Origin: Macrostomum hystrix | Taxonomy: Eukaryota; Platyhelminthes; Macrostomidae | Length of the DNA: 64,000 nt | Reading direction: 5' to 3' | NCBI GenBank assembly: GCA_950097015.1 | Contig: CATNEN010000034.1 | Coordinates: forward strand, 6,280,501 to 6,344,500 | Shown: piece after piece, positions 44,701 through 53,700 of the stretch | How the letters are laid out: each line of letters starts with the position of its first letter | Position numbering within the stretch: position 1 is the first letter of the stretch | The notes under the pieces: generated by a model | Database searches by the model: none | What the model saw: the letters and a program-made list of their open reading frames with translations, nothing else | Told to the model about the DNA's origin: nothing | Position numbers and translations under genes: made by a program

Positions 44701-47700
44701 CATCTCTCTCCTGTCTCATCTCTCTCCTGTCTCGTCTCTTTTCTGTCTCGTCTCTCTCCTATCTCATCTCTCTCCTGTCTTATCTCTCTCCTGTCTCGTC
44801 TCTCTCCTGTCTAATCTCTCTCCTGTCTCATCTCTCTCCTGTCTTATCTCTCTCCTGTCTCATCTCTCTCCTGTCTTATCTCTCTCCTGTCTCGTCTCTC
44901 TCCTGTCTCATCTCTTTCCTGTCTCATCGCTTTCCCAATCTCATCGCACACCCGCGTCTCGCATCTCTCCTGTCTAATCTCTCCTCTAATCTCTCCTCTA
45001 ATCTCTCCTCTAATCTCTCCTCTAATTTCTCCTCTAATTTCTCCTCTAATTTCTCCTCTAATCTCTCCTCTAATCTCTCCTCTAATCTCTCCTCTAATTT
45101 ACCCTGCAAAGCTGATCAAAATCAGTTGAATATATTTTAGAAAACAGAATACTTAAAATAATAACACGAAATAACCACAAAATGGTTTCGCCTTGCGCAG
45201 CTATTGTTGTCCGTAAGAACTGTGGCAAATCATAATAGTTATGCATAATATGCTTTTCAGTTATTCTATGACCCAGAAAACTGACAAGTTTAATGATAAA
45301 CAGTAGCGCAAAAGATACCCAGTTTAGGACAAGTTATTAAAGCTAAACAGAAGAGAAAGCCACGAAGCTGATTTTCAGCAATAGCAGCAGCAGCAGCATG
45401 GCATCGAGGTCTCGTGCACTTTTGTCATCGATATAGAAAAATAAGTGAAATACCAATGGAACAGTGCAGCAGTGAAAGTCTATTCTGAGGTGCTGGAGTG
45501 CAGAGGAACTAACACACGCCAAAAATCCTCCCACTAATAGTTACTATATGTAAAACTATTTTTAGGAACAAACCTGCGTGTGAGAAAGTTGCAGACATGA
45601 AATTAAGGTGCTAATATAATAGGACCTGCAATACTATCTATCGAGTTATAATTATGATTATATACCCGTATAATCAATTAAACAATACTGAAACAAATTG
45701 GCTATTCTATGTAGATACGAAAATTGTGTCAATCGTAGAGAAGCCACACGACTAGACCATTATATAGTAAGATTGTTGCTAAGAAAAATAAATGGCAAGA
45801 GAAAATATAGCCGCAGAAAAAAATCTGCGAGTTAAGAGAGAAACAGAATGAGACAATTGCTGATATTGTGATAAACTGATTAACATGGTGCGAAAAATTT
45901 AGAAACTAATTGAGAAAAAGTCTTCCAGATGACGAAAAACTGAGTCAGATAATGATAAACAGAGTCAGATAATGATAAACAGAGTGAGATAATGACAAAC
46001 AGAGTGAGATAATGACAAACAGAGTGAGATAATGACAAACAGAGTGAGATAATGACAAACAGAGTGAGATACTGAAAAAAAAATGAGTGAGATAACTGAA
46101 AAACTAAGTGAGATAATGACAAACAGAGTGAGATAACTGAAAAACTAAGTGAGATAATGAAAAACAGAGTGAGATAACTGAAAAAAACAGTGAGATACTG
46201 GAAAACAGAGTGAAATACTGAAAAACAGAGTGAGATACTGAAAAACAGAGTGAGATACTGAAAAACAGAGTGAGATACTGAAAAACAGAGTGAGATACTG
46301 AAAAACAGAGTGAGATACTGAAAAACAGAGTGAGATACTGAAAAACAGAGTGAGATACTGAAAAACAGAGTGAGATACTGAAAAACAGAGTGAGATACTG
46401 AAAAACAGAGTGAGATACTGAAAAACAGAGTGAGATACTGAAAAACAGAGTGAGATACTGAAAAACAGAGTGAGATACTGAAAAACAGAGTGAGATACTG
46501 AAAAACAGAGTGAGATACTGAAAAACAGAGTGAGATACTGAAAAACACAGTGAGATACTGAAAAACAGAGTGAGATACTGAAAAACAGAGTGAGATACTG
46601 AAAAACAGAGTGAGATACTGAAAAACAGAGTGAGATACTGAAAAACAGAGTGAGATACTGAAAAACAGAGTGAGATACTGAAAAACAGAGTGAGATACTG
46701 AAAAACAGAGTGAGATACTGAAAAACACAGTGAGATACTGAAAAACAGAGTGAGATACTGAAAAAACAGAGTGAGATACTGAAAAAACAGAGTGAGATAC
46801 TGAAAAACAGAGTGAGATACTGAAAAACAGAGTGAGATACTGAAAAACAGAGTGAGATACTGAAAAACAGAGTGAGATACTGAAAAACAGAGTGAGATAC
46901 TGAAAAACACAGTGAGATACTGAAAAACACAGTGAGATACTGAAAAACAGAGTGAGATACAAATATAATCAACTGGCTAATATTAAAAGTACATTAGCTA
47001 ACATGAAAGTCAAGAATCGGATCGATTGTATAAGCAGTGTTACAATTTGCTTGTTCCTTTTGGGAAACCACAGGTAGAGAATGGATTGCAAGTAGTGCAA
47101 AACGATGGAATGTAGACTTGCATTTTCCTCATTGACAGTGATCGATATGACGGCATAATACAACCGGACGTATACCGCGGAAATATGAATTCTTACACTG
47201 CGCGAAAGCACATGGCTAATTGGTGTGTTTTTGGCATCCTGGGGTGTGCCAATCCCACGCGGGACAATGGAAACTTCTATAGATGCCTGGTTACGACCCA
47301 AGTTCCTCCTTCAGGAAAATTCAACATATTTATTTCTTTAATTTTATTTATTTATTTAAGCTTCTTTAAAAATAATACCTTCTATAGCTCCTCATCACTC
47401 CAGGAGGTCATGAGTTCGAATTTCAGCCCCTGGGAAACAATCAGTGTTTTCCTACTACACGACACTTCACTACTTATTGCTTCAGTTCACTATGAAAGGG
47501 TATTTGCCCTAGGGATTGGGAAGCAAAGATTTCCCTACTGTCGCGAAGCCAAGCTTTCTCTAGTAAAATAAAGATCAATAAAAAGACACGGAACAACTCA
47601 CTGCCAATCTGTTTGCCAAGTTGTTTGTCGTTGTAGAGCCAGTGCTAAAAGAAAAAGAAAAAAAACACGATGCGGTATAATGAGACAGGCTGCGAATGTT

Positions 47701-50700
47701 GGCAATATAGATAGGAAAATCTAAAATCCAGATTTTAGATCTAAAGGTTTTGATCCATCTAGAATTGATATAGGTTCCCAGGCCGACCCTCCTTCAGCTC
47801 TCACTCTCAGCCTGCGAGCTAAATCCCAACTGACAGATCCCATCTTCGCCTGGCCACTCAAAAATCCATCAAATCTGTGCTCAAAGCCTTTAACAAACTA
47901 TATATACTCGGTCATTCCATGTATAATACAAATGATTATGACTATAATTAGTAAGCTGCGAATGAGAAAATAAATTGAATTAGAAACTCGGGTCACATAA
48001 AGGTGAGGATTGGTCACGTGAGACGACTGATTGAACAATGAAGGAAAAAGTATATTATTCGCATCTTTTCGATCTAGGAAGAGGAAGGCCACACAAAAAC
48101 ACAAGCTAAATAACTTCATTTGGAAATGGGGTATGGATGGAAAGCGGGCGGCTGATGCTAAAGTTTGTCAGTTAATTGGCAATCACTGTTCTAGGCTGCG
48201 CTGTGGGTGGAGGCAATTTAGCAATGGCTAAGGGGAAAACGATAGAAATAGAACAGAGTCCCACCCTATATATTCGTTTTTTCCCCAGATAGGATTGACC
48301 AAGTGATGACTTCATTTAACCCATAGAGGTCTTCAAAAATTCCCAATTCCCAAAACGAGCTAGAGTCTCATTTTGTAGCTTGTAGTTAAAAACTTATTTC
48401 GGGTATCAGGAATCAGGGTATTCAGGAGAGTCATTGGGTATTCAGGAGAGTCATTAGGTATTCAGGAGAGTTATTCGGTATTCAGGAGAGTCATTGGGTA
48501 TTCAGGATAGTCATTGGGTATTCAGGAGAGTCATTGGGTATTCAGGAGAGTCATTGGGTATTCAGGAGAGTCATTGGGTATTCAGGAGAGTCATTGGGTA
48601 TTCAGGAGAGTCATTGGGTATTCAGGAGAGTTATTGGGTATTCAGGAGAGTCATTGGGTATTCAGGATAGTCATTGGGCATTCAGGAGAGTCATTGGGTA
48701 TTCAGGAGAGTCATTGGGTATTCAGGAGAGTCGTTGGGTATTCAGGATAGTCATTGGGTATTCAGGAGAGTCATTGGGTATTCAGGAGAGTCATTTGGTA
48801 TTCAGGAGAGTCATTGGGTATTCAGGATTAAGAGTACCTGTTTTTTAGATTGCTGTACACAAAAATCAGGGGAAATACAACAAAGACGGAAAGTACTCAC
48901 AAAGACGTGCGTGGCGTCGCGATAGCACAGGCCGAAGTACTCCTTCTCGCGGAGGCAGAGAAATTTGCACGTCTCATCGAACAGATCCTGCGCCTTGGAG
49001 GTTGGCTGCGGAAGGAAATTTAAAGCTTCAGGAGGCTGGAAAGCTTCAGGAGGCTGGAAAGCTTCAGGAGGCTGGAAAGCTTCAGGAGGCTGGAAAGCTT
49101 CAGGAGGCTGGAAAGCTTCAGGAGGCTGGAAAGCTTCAGGAGGCTGGAAAGCTTCAGGAGGCTGGAAAGCTTCAGGAGGCTGGAAAGCTTCAGGAGGCTG
49201 GAAAGCTTCAGGAGGCTGGAAAGCTTCAGGAGGCTGGAAAGCTTCAGGAGGCTGGGAAGCTTCAGTAGGCTTGGATTTTCCCAATGAACACTGAAAGCTG
49301 TGAAAATTCAGCTAGGAAAAACGCTTTAAAACGAGACAGCAATCGGTCAGACTCATCGATTCTACTAACATCGACTTCGAACGAGTTTACTGAGCCGTCC
49401 AGCATGACAACCAGGCATTCGCGCATTTTCACCGAGCCCAGGCGCCGGAGTAGTTTGCCGCCGCCGCCCTCTGACTGTCGCTGCAGTGTCGGCGCGCCCG
49501 GCTGTACAGGCAGGCCGTGATCGCGCAGAGTATAGTACTCCCGCTTCGAGATGGTGTCAGCCTCGTTAGCTGGCTCGCTCAGAGACCTGCCAGAGCGGCT
49601 GTCGCTGTACGGCAGTGTCCGTAGCTGCTGCTGCTGAGGATGGCGCGGCTGGACATCGTGATCATCCTCTTCGGTGTCTGGCATTGCAGATGCTGAGGTT
49701 CCCGGATTGTCTTGAGTAGCTGCGAGCTCAGCTGAGCTGGCAACAGCTTGATTGTGAGCTTCCTCCTGCAGATTGTGCAGAGGATTTGAGGATTGAGAAT
49801 TTGAGCAAGAGATCAGCATTCCCATACTAAGATAAAAAGATAAAAAAACTTCAATTTAAGTAATACAAAATAACAAATATGTATAATTAATTGAAAGTAA
49901 TATACATAAAAGTCATTCTGCATAAGACTTCTTGCAGTATATAAGATAGAAATTGAGATATCAAAATGTTATCTTTTGATAAAACACAAGTAATCAAGCC
50001 AAAATTTAGAATTTTATTCTAAACTGTTTTGATGCTACCCATATAGACTTTAGTACTCTTGTTTTACAATGAATCATCAAAAACATAAGTATAGCTGCAG
50101 TTGCATTAAAATGTTGAACTGATAATAAATGTATTCAATTATACTGCATAATTATCTAATAACAATCCATAGCACTAAACTAACATTTTTGTATTAAAAA
50201 ATAATTTATGTATATAAAGTTAAAAAATATATTATTTTCAAGAAACAGAAGCCATAGATATGATTTGAATTTGTAAACATTACTGTCATTTTGTTGCTAC
50301 AGTAAATTGAATATAATACAGTCAATACCATCAAATAGGGATAGCAGCACCAATACATGTCCAAATTTTCAGGAATATACTACTTGATCCTGACTATTGT
50401 ATATAACCTTATACTATTTTGATGAGCTAGCTACTGGCACATTAAAAAAACCCGTACAGACTCTAAAGTTATTTTTTTCTTTAATATACATTTAATTTTA
50501 GAATAATTAGTAACAGCTACTTCTATTTACTACATTTATCTATACTTAGCAAAATAAGTTAAATTATAACATCATTCTAATGGGTTCTAAATAGGTTTAC
50601 TTAACTTGGGTTACTCATTTTAAATATATTGTAATGGGCTCAAAAAGCGAGGCAAAAAAACAACACAAGCAAGGGTAATCAAGTTACTGGATTGGACTTA

Positions 50701-53700
50701 GTAGCTATAGATTTTGAGTTCATTAATAAAATAATGAATTCTTGTCCATTCGCTCTACTATTGAGGATTTATACAGCTAATCTGGAATTAAAAAATCGGC
50801 TATTAAACTATTCATTGTGCAGCTAATTTAACACTGAAATTTTCTGGACAAAAATTTGTTTTGAAACGTTGTTACTGCAAGTCGCAGTGTTCGATGAATT
50901 ACTTCGAAAGATAGGCTGAGTCAAAATCAGAAAAATGACAAATAATCTTTTCTTTTCTTTGTTGCTTCCATAAGCAAGAGAAGATAGACATTTTTGCACA
51001 AGATGTACTATGAGAATCGATCGAATGTCTCCTTAAAGTTTTCGAAAAGTTATGGTTCCACCAGGTGATCGTCGTCTGCGATTTATTTTAAAGCAGATTT
51101 CTTAAAGCAGATAGCAGATAGTAGAAAGCAGATTTCTTTGAAAAAAAATTACTAAGATTAAATTTTTTATTTTACGTATTATCACAAATTTCTCGTTATT
51201 TACGCAATACAATCTAAATTAAAAATGATAACATATAAAATTTATAAATTTAACATAGACTTGGAAAGGATTTGAACTCGCTTGTGCCATGGGAGTATGC
51301 TTAAGTAACATTCACCTATGAAAATTCATATGAAGCATGTGGGAAAACGTATATGTCGGAGATGTGAACGTTCATATTTTGCCCATGTTGGTTTTAACTT
51401 CTATTAGAACTAAGTACTTGAATTTCGCCCGCGGGGAGGGGGATGCTTGTGTGTACCCGATTAGTAACTTCAATTTCGTCCGCGAGACAAGCCTGCCCAA
51501 GTTAGAGTAAATCAATTTCACTAAATGTAACTTCTTTTTCGCCTCTTCAGCACAGCGATTTGTGTTTGCGTCCGCTCTGTGAATATTGAATTTGTCCTTG
51601 CCTTTGATCTTCGCCGACGCCGCCACCGACTCCGCCGCAATTATATTATATTAACTCTGTCGAGTGTCGAGAGATTTGTGGTCCTGTGAATTTATGATCA
51701 TGTAGCACAGAATCACAATAAAAATTTCAGCTAATTGGATAACGCCGACACCTTGCCATCCAGCCGCTCTTGAAGCTCCAATATTTTTGGAGCGACAATG
51801 CGAGCTCTTTTTGTTGTTTCTCTCCCACTTAGTGTCTTGCCTGAGACGTCAAATATATACATTTAAAGTACAGGCCCATCATGGCCTATATTAATGTTTG
51901 AAGCCGGATGAAAAAAATAATGCAAGACGAAATGGAAGTTACTCTTTTTGAAATTGATTTACTCTAGCTCGGGCAGGCCGGTCTGAAATTTAAGTTACGA
52001 TTGAAGTCCGACTACTAAGTTTTATAGTCCGTAGACAGGCACTAGATGATCAGCAGCGAAATGTGAATTGTGCATAACAGCTAGCTGAAGCAAACGTGAA
52101 ATTGCAACCTGCATATTCTCCGGAAGCATTATCAATAATGAAAGAATTATATAATTGATGGCGTTGGGCGTCTATTTTGAGAAATCCGAGCTGCCGCTGT
52201 TGACTAATTAGTCATTTGCAAAAAGGAATTATTGCTTAAATTTATAGCTCATCTAGATCATCTAAAATTATAATTAGATACTACTGTGAATCGATTACTA
52301 CTGTTCAGCCAATCCTGATTGTTATGCATGCATAAGTGCAGTAAACTTGTGGATTAATTATAGCAGGCGAATTAAAGACTAACTCAAACTTCTGCTACAG
52401 CTTTTTTTCAAAGATTTGCGCTCTGATCAAAGCTCCTGTAAGTCCGTTAAGCTCGGCTGATTGACGACTGCATGAGCAGCTATAGATGAACTACAGCTGG
52501 TTTACTCTGACTGTTACAGTTAATTCTGATCCGCCCACTTACTTGCATGCAGCGTCCCCCAAACCGCGGCCTCTTGGGGGTTCGAGGTTAAGGGCAACAG
52601 ACGTCTCCGTGGGTTTTAGGTGAGCTGAAGAAGAAGACGGCGCGGGTGCTGCACACGAGGAAATTGATTGCCAACTAGGCCAAAGCCGCCTAGCTGTCGT
52701 CATCAGCATTCTCTTGATTCCATTTTCTTTCTCCTCTGAGTTGCTTTCTCTCTATTTCGTCTTGTATAAGTTCGATTTTCTAACGGACTCCCGCGCGAAC
52801 TCCATGCACAGCGGCTGAGCAAGACCTCGATAAAGCTTGATACATATGTATACATTGATATATCGTCCGATATTGCTTTTTACCTCTTCATACCTATAAG
52901 TGATGTCGAGTTTTCTAATTGTACTTGTTAAACAAAGAAACTAAAAGAAACTAATAATGATTAAATTACTGCTACAATAGGACGAATTGAGAAGCGTATA
53001 ATTTGTGCTTCTCAATTCGTTGAGAAGCTATAGCCTAATACCCAGTCATAACTTGGAAACACATAGAACGGACAAAGCGAAGGTGGCATACATTTTTCTG
53101 GTCACAGCGAAAAGATTATCGCTCTTTAAGAGCAAAAGTAAAATCATTTCGAAAAGTGGCCTTCAAAATTTTCTCCATAGTTTTCGAGTGTTGCAATATA
53201 TATTTACCTTATTGCGTCAATGTCAGAAGATGGAAATTGACGTCACACACTGTACCAAGAGCCGCAGATATTGTACGACACACCCAAAGGCTGCATTCAG
53301 GTGATTAGTCCATGGACGCAAATAACGCCGATCTATTCGTTAAGGCTTAACGCTCTAGCTAGCTGTTCAATCTACAATCTAGGAGCTACAAATCAGGTAC
53401 TACTAAATACTCTGTATTAAGTAGTATTTAGTAGTATTTAGTATTTTATAGTAGTCCCCGATACAAATAGAGCATTATTTCACTGCTCACCTTGTGCAGC
53501 TCGTAATTCCTGTGCAGGAAGCCATGGCTGAGCGGTCTCGATGGCCTACAGAACTCCCTAAACAGTCGATATTCGGGAATTACTTCGCATACTGGTGTAC
53601 AGGACTGCGGCGACTGCCGCGACTGAGGCCCGCCGGCGGATGTCGAATCGCAGCTGCGAGACCAGACAAGGCGAAACGGTTGCAGAGTAGAACTGGATTG

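Noticed and set aside
45880-46972. Three overlapping minus-strand open frames of 268-360 codons ([13 protein letters not shown] type)
   Set aside because: A 20-nt repeat without stops opens all frames at once. The sequence is intron 4 of the 4.1-type gene.
49002-49294. Plus-strand frames of SGGWKA or LQEAGK repeats
   Set aside because: Antisense reading of the intron 2 acceptor array.
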